From NCBI GenBank assembly GCA_965657135.1, contig CBFHNF010000006.1, forward strand, positions 68,910-132,909: a stretch of DNA of 64,000 nt, written 5' to 3'. The position numbers were made by a program, and so were the translations under genes. Below are positions 55,050 through 63,799 of the stretch, piece by piece. The notes under the pieces were generated by a model. That model ran no database searches. It was not told where the DNA came from and saw nothing but the letters and a program-made list of their open reading frames with translations. Position 1 is the first letter of the stretch. Each line of letters starts with the position of its first letter. The DNA is from HIMB11 sp965657135. Lineage in GTDB: Bacteria; Pseudomonadota; Alphaproteobacteria; Rhodobacterales; Rhodobacteraceae.

Positions 55050-55880
55050 CTATAGCCCTTTTCGCAGCGCATCGAAATCACGCAACTGCGCTATTAATGC
55101 AGGCATATCATCAATTTGGATCATGTTGGGTCCATCACAGGGCGCATTGTCAGGGTCCTGATGTGTTTCAATGAACAATCCAGCAACGCCAACCGCGCAG
55201 GCCGCGCGTGCAAGGGCAGCGACAAATTTACGCTCACCCCCCGAGGAATTGCCTCGTCCACCCGGTTGTTGCACCGAATGTGTTGCATCAAAAATCACCG
55301 GATATCCCGTTTCACCCATTGTTTCCAACCCACGGAAATCATTCACTAATGTGTTATAGCCAAAGGATGTGCCGCGTTCGCACAGCATAATCTGGGTATT
55401 CCCCGTGCTGGCAATTTTTTCCGCAACATTGTGCATTTCCCATGGGGCCAAAAACTGACCCTTTTTCACATTGATGGGTTTGCCCGTATGCCCCGCTGCC
55501 AACAACAAATCTGTTTGACGCGATAGGAAGGCTGGAATTTGGATCACATCCACCACCTCGGCTGCGGGGGCACAATGGCTGACCTCATGGACATCGGTGA
55601 TCACAGGACAGCCAAAAGTGTCGCGCACCTCGCCCAGAATGCGCAGGCCTTCATCCATCCCGATGCCGCGCGCCGATGTGATTGAGGATCTGTTCGCCTT
55701 ATCGTAGCTGGTTTTAAAGACAAATTTTGACCCGGTGGGGGCACAGGCATTGGCCACGCGTTCGGCCATCATAATCGCATGATCACGATTTTCCAGCTGA
55801 CATGGCCCCATGATAAAGGCAATCGGATTGTCCCCACCAAAGGGAACATCCCCAACCATCACTGTTTTTTGCGTGCTCAT
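55050..55880 (-). CDS. kdsA: 3-deoxy-8-phosphooctulonate synthase
   Basis: Condenses phosphoenolpyruvate with arabinose 5-phosphate to make KDO-8-phosphate for lipopolysaccharide. The 276-residue TIM barrel shows IMGPCQLENRDHAI (about 24-37), FKTSYDKANRSS (about 54-65), CERGTSFGYNTLVNDFRGL (about 164-182) and FDATHSVQQPGG (about 196-207). It has no metal-site Cys in the first block equivalent of class II that I can be sure of, so the metal class is left open. It overlaps kdsB by four bases; last gene of kpsF-kdsB-kdsA. Confidence 0.96.
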   Translation of the reverse strand: MSTQKTVMVGDVPFGGDNPIAFIMGPCQLENRDHAIMMAERVANACAPTGSKFVFKTSYDKANRSSITSARGIGMDEGLRILGEVRDTFGCPVITDVHEVSHCAPAAEVVDVIQIPAFLSRQTDLLLAAGHTGKPINVKKGQFLAPWEMHNVAEKIASTGNTQIMLCERGTSFGYNTLVNDFRGLETMGETGYPVIFDATHSVQQPGGRGNSSGGERKFVAALARAACAVGVAGLFIETHQDPDNAPCDGPNMIQIDDMPALIAQLRDFDALRKGL

Positions 55881-56668
55881 TGCTCAATCACTCCTTCGAT
55901 ACGGGCCAAATCTTCGGGATTATTTAATTCCCAAAAGACACGGCCGCGCCCTTCAACCTCGACACATTTAACGGTTTCGCCGTTTTCCAAAAACCTCAAC
56001 TGTTCCAATCCTTCTAGGCGTTCTAGCGTGCCCTCGGGCCACGACATATAGGCGCTCAGCGCCGCGGGGCGATAGGCGTAGACGCCAACATGGTGGAACA
56101 CGGGCAGTTCCGCATTATCTGGCCATTTGTCGATATCCATAAACGGCACCACCTCTTTAGAAAAATAAAGCGCATGGTTGTTTTTATCAAAAATCGCTGT
56201 GGTGCCACCCACCCGACCTTCGCGCCGATCGGTGGTAAAATGACCGTATGTCAAACGATCAAGGCGCATAACAGGGGTGGCCATTTGCGCAGCAGCGTCC
56301 TGTCTCATTGCACCAATCAAATCCTCAACAAACCAATGGGGTGTCAGGGGGGCATCGCCTTGCAAATTCACAATCAAATTTGCGTCTAATTCAGCGTTTG
56401 CCAGCGCCTCGGCGCAGCGTTCGGTGCCGTTGCGACAGGTTTCTGATGTCATGATCACATCCGCGCCAAACCCTTGTGCCGCATCGCGAATGCGCGCGTC
56501 ATCTGTTGCAACATAAACCGCATCCACACCCCTGACACGACAGGCGGCCTCCCAGCTAAGCTGGATCAGGGATTTGCGTGCGCCATCGGGCAGTTTCAGT
56601 TCCACCAGTGGTTTGCCCGGATACCGGGTTGAGGCATAGCGGGCGGGAATAATGATGACGGTTTTCAT
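55877..56668 (-). CDS. kdsB: 3-deoxy-manno-octulosonate cytidylyltransferase
   Basis: Activates KDO to CMP-KDO for transfer to lipid A. The 263-residue Rossmann-like nucleotidyltransferase starts with IIPARYASTRYPGKPLVEL (about 6-24), the CTP-binding loop. It also has NLQGDAPLTP (about 98-107) with the metal-binding Asp, and FHHVGVYAYR (about 187-196). It overlaps both kpsF (upstream) and kdsA (downstream) by four bases, showing tight translational coupling. Confidence 0.96.
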   Translation of the reverse strand: MKTVIIIPARYASTRYPGKPLVELKLPDGARKSLIQLSWEAACRVRGVDAVYVATDDARIRDAAQGFGADVIMTSETCRNGTERCAEALANAELDANLIVNLQGDAPLTPHWFVEDLIGAMRQDAAAQMATPVMRLDRLTYGHFTTDRREGRVGGTTAIFDKNNHALYFSKEVVPFMDIDKWPDNAELPVFHHVGVYAYRPAALSAYMSWPEGTLERLEGLEQLRFLENGETVKCVEVEGRGRVFWELNNPEDLARIEGVIEQ

Positions 56669-57621
56669 GCAACACCTGCGCGCAATAGATCGTGGATATG
56701 AAGGATACCAATTGGCATATTGTGTTCATCAACCGCCAATAAAACACTAATTTTTTTCGTGTTCATAATATTTAACGCCTCAGACGCGAACATATTGGGG
56801 GTGACCGTAACAGGATTTTGACCTGCGATATCACCCGCCGTTGACTGCATCAAGGTCCCCATATGACGACGCAAATCGCCATCGGTTACAACACCCAATA
56901 ACGCGTCGTCTTGGATCACGACTGCAATCCCAAACCCTTTGGATGTCATGGTGATAAGTGCGTCTTGCATCGAGGTTGTGTGATCCACGATGGGCAGTGC
57001 ACCGCCACGATGCATCAGTTGTGCAACAGTTGCCATTTGCGCGCCCAATTTGCCGCCAGGGTGGAACACCTTGAAATCTTCAGGCTGAAAATCGCGCCGC
57101 TCCATCAATGCGACGGCCAATGCATCGCCCAAGGCTAGCGTCAGCGTGGTGGATGTGGTCGGTGCCATGCCAATGGAACAGGCTTCGGGTGCTGCAGGAA
57201 GCGCCAGTTTAAAATCCGCGGCCTGCATCAGAGTACTGTGCGGTTTTGATGAAATCGCCGCCATAGGAATGCCAAAACGCCGCGTATGGGCGACAATATC
57301 GCGCAATTCGGATGTTTCGCCGGAATTAGAAATCAACAAACAAAAATCTGCTGCCGTCACCATGCCCAGATCGCCATGGCTCGCCTCGGTTGCGTGAACA
57401 AAACTGGCGGGTGTTCCTGTGCTGGCCAAGGTTGCGGCAATCTTATTACCGATATGTCCCGATTTACCAACACCTGACACAATCACGCGGCCCTTGGTTT
57501 GCAAAATCGCTTCTACCGCGCCTGCAAAATCGGCAGGCAAATCCCCCGCCATTTGATGCAGCGCGTCCGCCTCAATCGAAATCACACGTGCGGCGATTGC
57601 ATTTATATCGTCTTGGGTCAT
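56665..57621 (-). CDS. kdsD: Arabinose-5-phosphate isomerase (KdsD/KpsF)
   Basis: Converts ribulose 5-phosphate to arabinose 5-phosphate, the first KDO step. The 318 residues comprise an N-terminal SIS domain (about 30-175) with VIVSGVGKSGHIGNKIAATLASTGTP (about 46-71) and EASHGDLGM (about 81-89), and two C-terminal CBS domains (about 195-315). First intact gene of the kdsD-kdsB-kdsA operon, 58 bases after an epimerase pseudogene on the same strand. Confidence 0.95.
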   Translation of the reverse strand: MTQDDINAIAARVISIEADALHQMAGDLPADFAGAVEAILQTKGRVIVSGVGKSGHIGNKIAATLASTGTPASFVHATEASHGDLGMVTAADFCLLISNSGETSELRDIVAHTRRFGIPMAAISSKPHSTLMQAADFKLALPAAPEACSIGMAPTTSTTLTLALGDALAVALMERRDFQPEDFKVFHPGGKLGAQMATVAQLMHRGGALPIVDHTTSMQDALITMTSKGFGIAVVIQDDALLGVVTDGDLRRHMGTLMQSTAGDIAGQNPVTVTPNMFASEALNIMNTKKISVLLAVDEHNMPIGILHIHDLLRAGVA

Positions 57622-57679
57622 GCTAAACCTGATCTGCTGTCTTTTGCATCACATATCGCCCAATGGGGCGAATGACCAG

Positions 57680-58573
57680 TTAAATCCCGTAATAGGCACG
57701 ATACCACCGCACAAAGTGATCCACCCCCTCTTCGACGGTGGTGCTGGGTTTATATTGCGTCAGTGCGTGCAAAAGCGTTGTATCCGCCCATGTTGCTGGA
57801 ACATCACCAGGTTGCATGGGCATCATGTTTTTGACCGCCTCTTTGCCGCATGAATGTTCAATCGCACGGATAAACGCACCCAGCTCAACGGGGGCATTGT
57901 TCCAGATGTTTCGAACCCGAAACGGTGCGACGGGTGACAGGCTGTCATTTTCAGATGCAGGCTGTCCTGTAACAGGTGCTGCATCGATTAACATGGACAG
58001 CGCCATATCGGGCCTGCCCCACGGTCCATAGACCGTAAAAAACCGAAACATCGTAATGGGCAGATCAAACAAATGTGCATATGAACGCGCCATCGCTTCG
58101 TTTGATTTTTTGGCAGCTGCATAGAACGACATCTGGTGATCGGCGCGTTGGGTTTCGTGATAGGGTATGTCCGTATTGGCCTCATAGGCAGATGACGTTG
58201 ACGCAAGCAGCATATGTTTCGGCGGATGGGCGCGTGCTGCTTCTAACAACTCAAAAGTGCGGATCAAATTCGCCTCAACGTAGGCGCGCGGATTTTCAAT
58301 GGAATAGCGTACACCCGCCTGCGCCGCCAAATGCACCACGGCGTCATAACCCGTTGCAAACAGCTCGATTAACACACCCGAGGTTTCGATTTTTCCATGA
58401 GTAAATGAAAAGCCATCACGCTCAATTAGGCGATCTAATCATGCGTTTTTTAGGGTGGGATCATAATAATCATTCAGGCTGTCAATGCATGCCACCTCAT
58501 GGCCCTGATCCAGCAACAAATGCGCCAAGGTTGATCCAATGAAACCCGCCACGCCTGTAATAAAAATTCGCAT
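57680..58573 (-). pseudogene. NAD-dependent nucleotide-sugar epimerase (UDP-glucuronate 4-epimerase-like), degenerate
   Basis: The reading frame begins at ATG 58573 with the Rossmann start FITGVAGFIGSTLAHLL and the DSLNDYYDP motif, but hits TGA at codon 45 (58439-58441), where relatives have Arg (CGA to TGA would explain it). The same frame then continues to 57680 with ASTSSAYEANTDIPYHE, the YxxxK pair of YAAAKKSNE, and RFFTVYGPWGRPDMAL. At about 57996-57999 some 35-38 residues usually found here (the KAILEGRPI...RDFTYVDD part) are missing in frame. The conserved NIGN is NIWN. A 231-residue product from an internal ATG at 58375 would lack the NAD-binding motif. Sits just upstream of kdsD. Confidence 0.85.
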
Positions 58574-58681
58574 AAAATCCCCAGCCCAAAAATCGTTTCC
58601 TGATCAATACCTTGGGAACATTAACTGTCACGACAAAGGGCGCACCTTAGGCACGCCCTTAGAAAAAAGTCTATAAAAACT

Positions 58682-60082
58682 CTACGCGAGAGAAGGTAAC
58701 CACAAAACGATCTGCGGAAAGGCGATCAACCCAGCGATGGTGAGCGCATCCGCGATGAAAAACGGCGTGACACCACGGAACACATCCTGAACGGAAATGT
58801 CATCGCGCACACCCGCCACAACGAAACAATTCAGACCAATGGGCGGTGTGATCAAACAAAATTCGGCCATTTTCACAACCAATATCCCAAACCAAATGGC
58901 ACACATCGGCCCCGACATGCCAAACGCGCTGTCGGCCGCCGAGACAAACTCACCCCCATTTAACGCCATAACCGCAGGATAGACGACAGGTAGCGTCAAC
59001 AGCAGCATCCCAATCGCATCCATGAACATTCCCAACACTGCATAGGCCAAAAGGATCAGGACCAACGTCAACATGGGAGATTGATCAAGGCTTACAATGA
59101 ATTCGGAAAAGGCGCTTGGCAGTTGGGCAAATCCTAGGAAGCGGACATAAATCAAAACGCCCCATATGATGGCAAAAATCATCGCGCTTAGCTTGGCCGT
59201 TTCGATGATCGCCTCGCGCAATTGGGACCATTTGGTACCATGTAGTAGCGCCATCACTAATACCACAAAGGCGCCCAAGGCTCCGCCTTCTGTTGGCGTG
59301 CCCCATGCATCACCACCAAATGGATTATAGATAAAAAAGATGATGATTAGCACGACAAAGAAAACGGGAAACGCGGGGATCAATGACGTAAAGCGTTCCC
59401 GCCACGTAAACCCACGCACAGGCGGTCCAAAATTTGGGATGATAAGAGCCATTGCCACAATCAAACCGCCGTAAACCAGCGCTGAAAACGCCCCGGGGAC
59501 AAATCCGGCCAACAAAAGCATGCCGACATTTTGTTCAACAATCAGCGCATAAATTACCAAAATAGCCGAGGGTGGGATTAGTGAGGCAAGCGTGCCACCC
59601 GCGGCAACAACCCCCGCGGCAAACCGTTTGTCATAACCCACCTTTAGCATTTCGGGGATGGAAATACGTGCAAAAACCGCTGCGGTGGCAACAGATGCGC
59701 CCGAAACCGCGGCAAACCCAGCTGTTGCAAAGACCGTGGATACGGCCATGCCACCCGGCAACCAGCCAACCCATTTTTTCGCAGCCTCAAACAATGCCCG
59801 TGTCAGCCCCGCGTAATAGGCCAAATAACCAATCAAAATAAATGTTGGGATCAGGGACAGCGCTTGAGAGGATATTTTGGAATGGGGCACCTGCCCCGCT
59901 GTCTTCACCGCAACACCCAAGGCCCAGCCGAAATCTTCGGGATCATATCCCTTTTTCGCCCAAAAGATCCACAAGAGGCCCAAAAAGCCAGCAAAGGCCG
60001 CAGCAAATGCCACGCGCATGCCCAGCACAACCATGCCCACCATGATGATGGAAACAACGATACCAATATCAATTGGTTCCAT
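58682..60082 (-). CDS. dctM: TRAP transporter large permease (DctM)
   Basis: 466 residues with about twelve to thirteen hydrophobic helices. It carries family blocks such as LIGYLAYYAGLTRALFEAAKKWVGWLPGGMAVSTV (about 85-120), the GGTLASLIPPSAILVIYALI motif (about 162-181) and AEFCLITPPIGLNCFVVAGV (about 405-424). It is the sodium-driven channel of a TRAP uptake system. I chose ATG 60082 behind GGAGGGG; it overlaps dctQ by 14 bases. An upstream in-frame start at 60103 is less likely. A gap of about 100 bases follows to the epimerase remnant. Confidence 0.93.
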   Translation of the reverse strand: MEPIDIGIVVSIIMVGMVVLGMRVAFAAAFAGFLGLLWIFWAKKGYDPEDFGWALGVAVKTAGQVPHSKISSQALSLIPTFILIGYLAYYAGLTRALFEAAKKWVGWLPGGMAVSTVFATAGFAAVSGASVATAAVFARISIPEMLKVGYDKRFAAGVVAAGGTLASLIPPSAILVIYALIVEQNVGMLLLAGFVPGAFSALVYGGLIVAMALIIPNFGPPVRGFTWRERFTSLIPAFPVFFVVLIIIFFIYNPFGGDAWGTPTEGGALGAFVVLVMALLHGTKWSQLREAIIETAKLSAMIFAIIWGVLIYVRFLGFAQLPSAFSEFIVSLDQSPMLTLVLILLAYAVLGMFMDAIGMLLLTLPVVYPAVMALNGGEFVSAADSAFGMSGPMCAIWFGILVVKMAEFCLITPPIGLNCFVVAGVRDDISVQDVFRGVTPFFIADALTIAGLIAFPQIVLWLPSLA

Positions 60083-60710
60083 TTTGTTCCCCTCCATCCA
60101 CAAGTGCAGCTTCTGCGGCGGCCTGTTCAGCCACAGATCGCTTCAGCGGTACGGCAACTGGATTATCCAGACCAAGTATCAGTGCGCGTGCATAGCCAAA
60201 AGTTTGGACACAAATCCGTAACCCAAGAACCCCAAACATCAGGGGCACCAACACTTTGGTTGGCCAAATTGGAAGGTTGATGTCAATGGTGCTATCGCGG
60301 CTCCACATCGGAGCAGACCAGTCAAAGCTACGCCCGAAATGGGACCAAGCCCCCCAAATCAATAGGATCAAGATGACCAAGGTCGCAACAGATGTCAGCA
60401 ATTCGGCAAACCACAGCGCACGCCCACGCAACTGACCAATAACAATATCCATCCGAATATGGCCCCCATCACGCTGCGTAAAGGCCAAGCCCATAAACGC
60501 AATGAACGGCAACGCCTGCGAAATCCAGTCCACATATCCGGGCAATGGGCGTTCAAACAATTCGCGCCCCCCAACGGACACAACCGCCAATGCCATTAAA
60601 ATAAGAGTGAAAATACCCGCAATTAAAGCCAAAAAACGTTCAAACCTATACAGTGAACGATCCAGCCGGCTAAGTAGGCTGGCATCTTCTAAAACCGCAG
60701 CTCCGGCCAT
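60069..60710 (-). CDS. dctQ: TRAP transporter small permease (DctQ)
   Basis: 213 residues with four transmembrane helices (about 25-48, 63-80, 100-122 and 150-170) in the DctQ pattern. The typical GRELFERPLPGYVDWISQALPFIAFMGLAFTQRDGGHIRMDIVI stretch at about 48-92 is present. It couples the binding protein to DctM. It is between dctP (59 bases upstream) and dctM (overlapping). Confidence 0.92.
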   Translation of the reverse strand: MAGAAVLEDASLLSRLDRSLYRFERFLALIAGIFTLILMALAVVSVGGRELFERPLPGYVDWISQALPFIAFMGLAFTQRDGGHIRMDIVIGQLRGRALWFAELLTSVATLVILILLIWGAWSHFGRSFDWSAPMWSRDSTIDINLPIWPTKVLVPLMFGVLGLRICVQTFGYARALILGLDNPVAVPLKRSVAEQAAAEAALVDGGEQNGTN

Positions 60711-60769
60711 GGTGCGCCTCTTTCAAATGAGTCACCAGCGCATCAAATGACGCGCTGGCAGGATTGCGT

Positions 60770-61774
60770 TTAACGCATGGATGCCAACGTTGATTTCACC
60801 AAATCAAACAGTTCCTGACCTGGAATACCTTGGGCTTCCATGTCTTTGATCCATTGCTGTTGGATTGGTTCACCGCCAATTGCGCGGAATGCATCCAATT
60901 CAGATTGGGCCAATTCAACTTTGGCAACATTTTTTTCTGCCAAAATGCTTTCCCAGCGGTTCAACAATTCACCATAATTCGCAAGGTAGTAGTCAATCGC
61001 CTCATCAACTGAACTATCCAATGCCTCGCGGTGCGCATCTGATAATCCTTCATAGGCATCGATGTTCACCACAACGGGACAGTTCACAGTGCCCGGGTTC
61101 AGGTTTGCGGTCCACCATGTGGCCTGATCGATTGTACGGAACGATAGGTGAGCGTGCTGGGCAAAGGCGACTGTGTCCACAACGCCAGATTCCATTGCAT
61201 TGTATGCTTCTGAACTTGTCACAGATGTTGGTGTCGCGCCAACCGCTTTGAATGCGTTGCCGATACCACCGGTGGCACGTACACGCATGCCTTCCATTTT
61301 GGCCAATGTATCGCGCGGCTCGCCTGTTCCCACAAGGTTATATTGCGGCATTGGCGATGTCATAAGCAGTTTTGCATTCCAACGCGCCAAATCTTTTTGT
61401 GTCGCTGGGTGTGCATAGACCGCGTTTGACACAGCTACTTCTTCTGTTAGGTTTGCGACATCCATGAACGGCAATTCAAGCACTGTGATTGTCGGGTTCT
61501 TATCGCGGTGATAACCTGCGCAGAACTGCGCCATTTCAAATGCGCCGATTGAAATACCATCCAAATTTTCGCGGTTGTTAGACAGCCCACCATAACTGAC
61601 GTTCATGGTGAATTCGCCATTGGTTTTTGCCGATACCAATTCCGCCAATTTTTCAACATGTTCTGTAAACGCACGGCGTTTACCCCAAACGGATACGTTC
61701 CACTCTTCTGCCACGGTCTCCGTAGCCAGTGATGCAACAATTGCTGCAACAGCAAATTTTGCCATAGTTTTCAT
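60770..61774 (-). CDS. dctP: TRAP transporter substrate-binding protein (DctP)
   Basis: 334 residues with a signal peptide (cleavage near VAEEW, about residue 23). The DctP fold follows, with the ligand-carboxylate Arg in KMEGMRVRATGG (about 148-159) and the conserved TSVTSSEAYNAMESGVVD block (about 171-188). Many relatives bind C4-dicarboxylates, keto acids, aromatic acids or sugar acids; the ligand here is not predictable by eye. ATG 61774 follows GGAGG. First gene of dctP-dctQ-dctM. Confidence 0.93.
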   Translation of the reverse strand: MKTMAKFAVAAIVASLATETVAEEWNVSVWGKRRAFTEHVEKLAELVSAKTNGEFTMNVSYGGLSNNRENLDGISIGAFEMAQFCAGYHRDKNPTITVLELPFMDVANLTEEVAVSNAVYAHPATQKDLARWNAKLLMTSPMPQYNLVGTGEPRDTLAKMEGMRVRATGGIGNAFKAVGATPTSVTSSEAYNAMESGVVDTVAFAQHAHLSFRTIDQATWWTANLNPGTVNCPVVVNIDAYEGLSDAHREALDSSVDEAIDYYLANYGELLNRWESILAEKNVAKVELAQSELDAFRAIGGEPIQQQWIKDMEAQGIPGQELFDLVKSTLASMR

Positions 61775-61840
61775 GATAGTTCCTCCCAATAATATAGACT
61801 AGAGTAATACGAACACAGTCTGTGGCAAGACCTATTTGAA

Positions 61841-62353
61841 TTACTCCAACGGAATAGACAGACGCAGATGCATCATTTCGACGCCAGGGTTGCGGGAATA
61901 AATCTCAAGATTGGAACGATGATCCCATCCAAGCCCCAAGCGCATCCCATTTTCCATGCGATAGGCCACCTCGATTCCCGAACGAAACTCAATCGGGCCG
62001 CCCAAATCCACGCCAGTGCCGCGTGAATATAGCCCCGTCATTGCATGAAGCTGAATATCAACCTGATCAATCGGTGTTGCGATAGTATAGGCATGTCCCA
62101 CCCCTGCCCACACATCACCCGTATCACTGATGGACAGGCCATACACGTTTTGAAACGGTCCATGCGCCACTTTGGTATCACGCCGGATGTAGAATTCATG
62201 GCCATAGGGATCGCCGTTGAACGAGGTTTCGCCCAATGTGTAGGTCATGTAACCCGGGACCTCACGCGCGGCAAAACATCCTGTTTGACAATAATTCACG
62301 GACATATCCCAAATGCCCAAAACCATCATAATTGCAGCAAAGGTTCCATTCAT
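61841..62353 (-). CDS. PagL-like lipid A 3-O-deacylase (acyloxyacyl hydrolase family)
   Basis: 170 residues with alternating hydrophobic strands of an eight-stranded outer-membrane barrel. The C-terminal block GWDHRSN...NPGVE matches the PagL active site: His145, Ser147 and Glu159 have the same spacing as the PagL triad His126/Ser128/Glu140. It should remove the 3-linked acyl chain of lipid A in the outer membrane. The N-terminus is weakly hydrophobic and lacks a textbook signal cleavage site. It lies 66 bases upstream of the TRAP operon and downstream of the FadL-like gene. Confidence 0.8.
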   Translation of the reverse strand: MNGTFAAIMMVLGIWDMSVNYCQTGCFAAREVPGYMTYTLGETSFNGDPYGHEFYIRRDTKVAHGPFQNVYGLSISDTGDVWAGVGHAYTIATPIDQVDIQLHAMTGLYSRGTGVDLGGPIEFRSGIEVAYRMENGMRLGLGWDHRSNLEIYSRNPGVEMMHLRLSIPLE

Positions 62354-62416
62354 AACACGATTTCCAAATCAAAATGATACTCTGTGCCAAACCTAAACAG
62401 GTTCCGCACCAAAAAG

Positions 62417-62442
62417 AAAGGCCCGCAAAACTGCGAGCCTTT
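62417..62442 (-). terminator. Terminator after the FadL-like gene
   Basis: On the minus strand AAAGGCTCGCA, loop GTTT, TGCGGGCCTTT followed by CTTTTT. One mismatch in an 11-bp stem. It separates the FadL-like gene from the pagL-like gene. Confidence 0.85.
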
Positions 62443-62464
62443 GGAATTTTCAAATTAGGTAAGA

Positions 62465-63592
62465 TTAAAACGCGAATGCGACTTTCACGCCCATTGCTGT
62501 AACAGTGTTTCCTGTATATATCATAGTATGACCTGCCAATGGGGCTGGCAGTCCAGGATCAACAGTCATATCTCCAACATTACGCTGAGATACACCACCT
62601 GATATGGTCATGTTATCACGCTGGTACTGCAACCCAATGCTAATTGCTTCAGAACCATTTGACACGCTGAACAATGAAGTTGAAGTTGCGCTGCCACCTT
62701 CTTCTTTGGAATATGTGATAGAACCAGATAGACTTTCTGTGAATTTCCTACCAATACCGACACTGTACGCTTCAGAGTCAGAAAACGATGTTCCGATATT
62801 CGCAGAACTAAAAGGAGCAACGCTTGAAACATTTACATCTATTTGCGCCTTGTTCCAATTTGATTTTCTATATGATGCCGTTAGAAGAGTATCGGCGGCG
62901 ATACCTGTTTGAAACGACACAGCATAAGTGTCTGGTAGAGCTAATTCAGCAGCTGCAGAGGGGTTATTGAACCCAAGGAAACTACCAGCACCTGTGTAGG
63001 CTGAGGTAGTTTGAATTGTTGTTTTCGGCTGATACGTTAATTCTGCTCGTAGTGCAATTTCAGGGATGCTGTACGCTGCACCAATCACATAGCCTTGCGT
63101 GCTTTTCCCCGTCACATTGTACGATCCAGCCATAGTGGTGACATTACCGTCTTTCAGAGTGTTTTGGGTAATACCACCAAGAAACGATACGTTATCGTTT
63201 AAATTATACTTCACCATCAAAGCAGTGGTGTCCAAATCAACATCACCTGTCGGAGCAAGATTAACACCAGCATCAGCTGCGTTACCACCGTCAAGCTGGA
63301 TGGCACCAGCGCGATAAGTGCCTAACCCGAAAGATAAGCTATCGCCAACATCGAATTTGGCTGCAAAGTTTGTCACAGTCTGATCTTTTACAACCGCTTT
63401 CTTTGTTGCTGCTCCCAAAACCGAATTGTATCCCTCAATGGAAGCGTCTATACTTGCATATGAAATAGATGCTTGGTTTCCGTCTGCATACATCATAGAC
63501 GTGTCTAGCGTCTGCAGCTCAAAACCACCCGCATGTGCCATTCCCGCGCTCAGCGCAACAAGGCTTACTCCTGTAAAAATGTTCTTACGCAT
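62465..63592 (-). CDS. FadL/OmpP1-family outer membrane porin
   Basis: 375 residues with a signal peptide (MRKNIFTGVSLVALSAGMAHA, cleavage after residue 21). It then shows the alternating-hydrophobic pattern of a beta-barrel that ends in a phenylalanine (VAFAF), as outer membrane proteins do. The mature start GGFELQTLDTSMMYADGNQAS is the FadL-type hatch with the NPA-like region reduced. Family members pass long-chain fatty acids, hydrocarbons or aromatics. I chose ATG 63592 behind GAGGAA; the frame is open to 63673. It is divergent from hisB. Confidence 0.88.
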   Translation of the reverse strand: MRKNIFTGVSLVALSAGMAHAGGFELQTLDTSMMYADGNQASISYASIDASIEGYNSVLGAATKKAVVKDQTVTNFAAKFDVGDSLSFGLGTYRAGAIQLDGGNAADAGVNLAPTGDVDLDTTALMVKYNLNDNVSFLGGITQNTLKDGNVTTMAGSYNVTGKSTQGYVIGAAYSIPEIALRAELTYQPKTTIQTTSAYTGAGSFLGFNNPSAAAELALPDTYAVSFQTGIAADTLLTASYRKSNWNKAQIDVNVSSVAPFSSANIGTSFSDSEAYSVGIGRKFTESLSGSITYSKEEGGSATSTSLFSVSNGSEAISIGLQYQRDNMTISGGVSQRNVGDMTVDPGLPAPLAGHTMIYTGNTVTAMGVKVAFAF

Positions 63593-63799
63593 CAATTCCT
63601 CCCGAGCGTATTTCCCAAGATGGTCGCCCATCCGAATGGCTACAAACTTACATCCGCCCCTAAATGCGGACAAGCAAAAATTCGCCTACCGTTGGGTAAC
63701 CGCTAAAATTGCGACATAAATACAAAGGTTTGAATTGGGGCTTGGCCTGACAGACCAAGAAGAATATAACCCAATTGCAGTATAAATAAGAGTAAGCGA

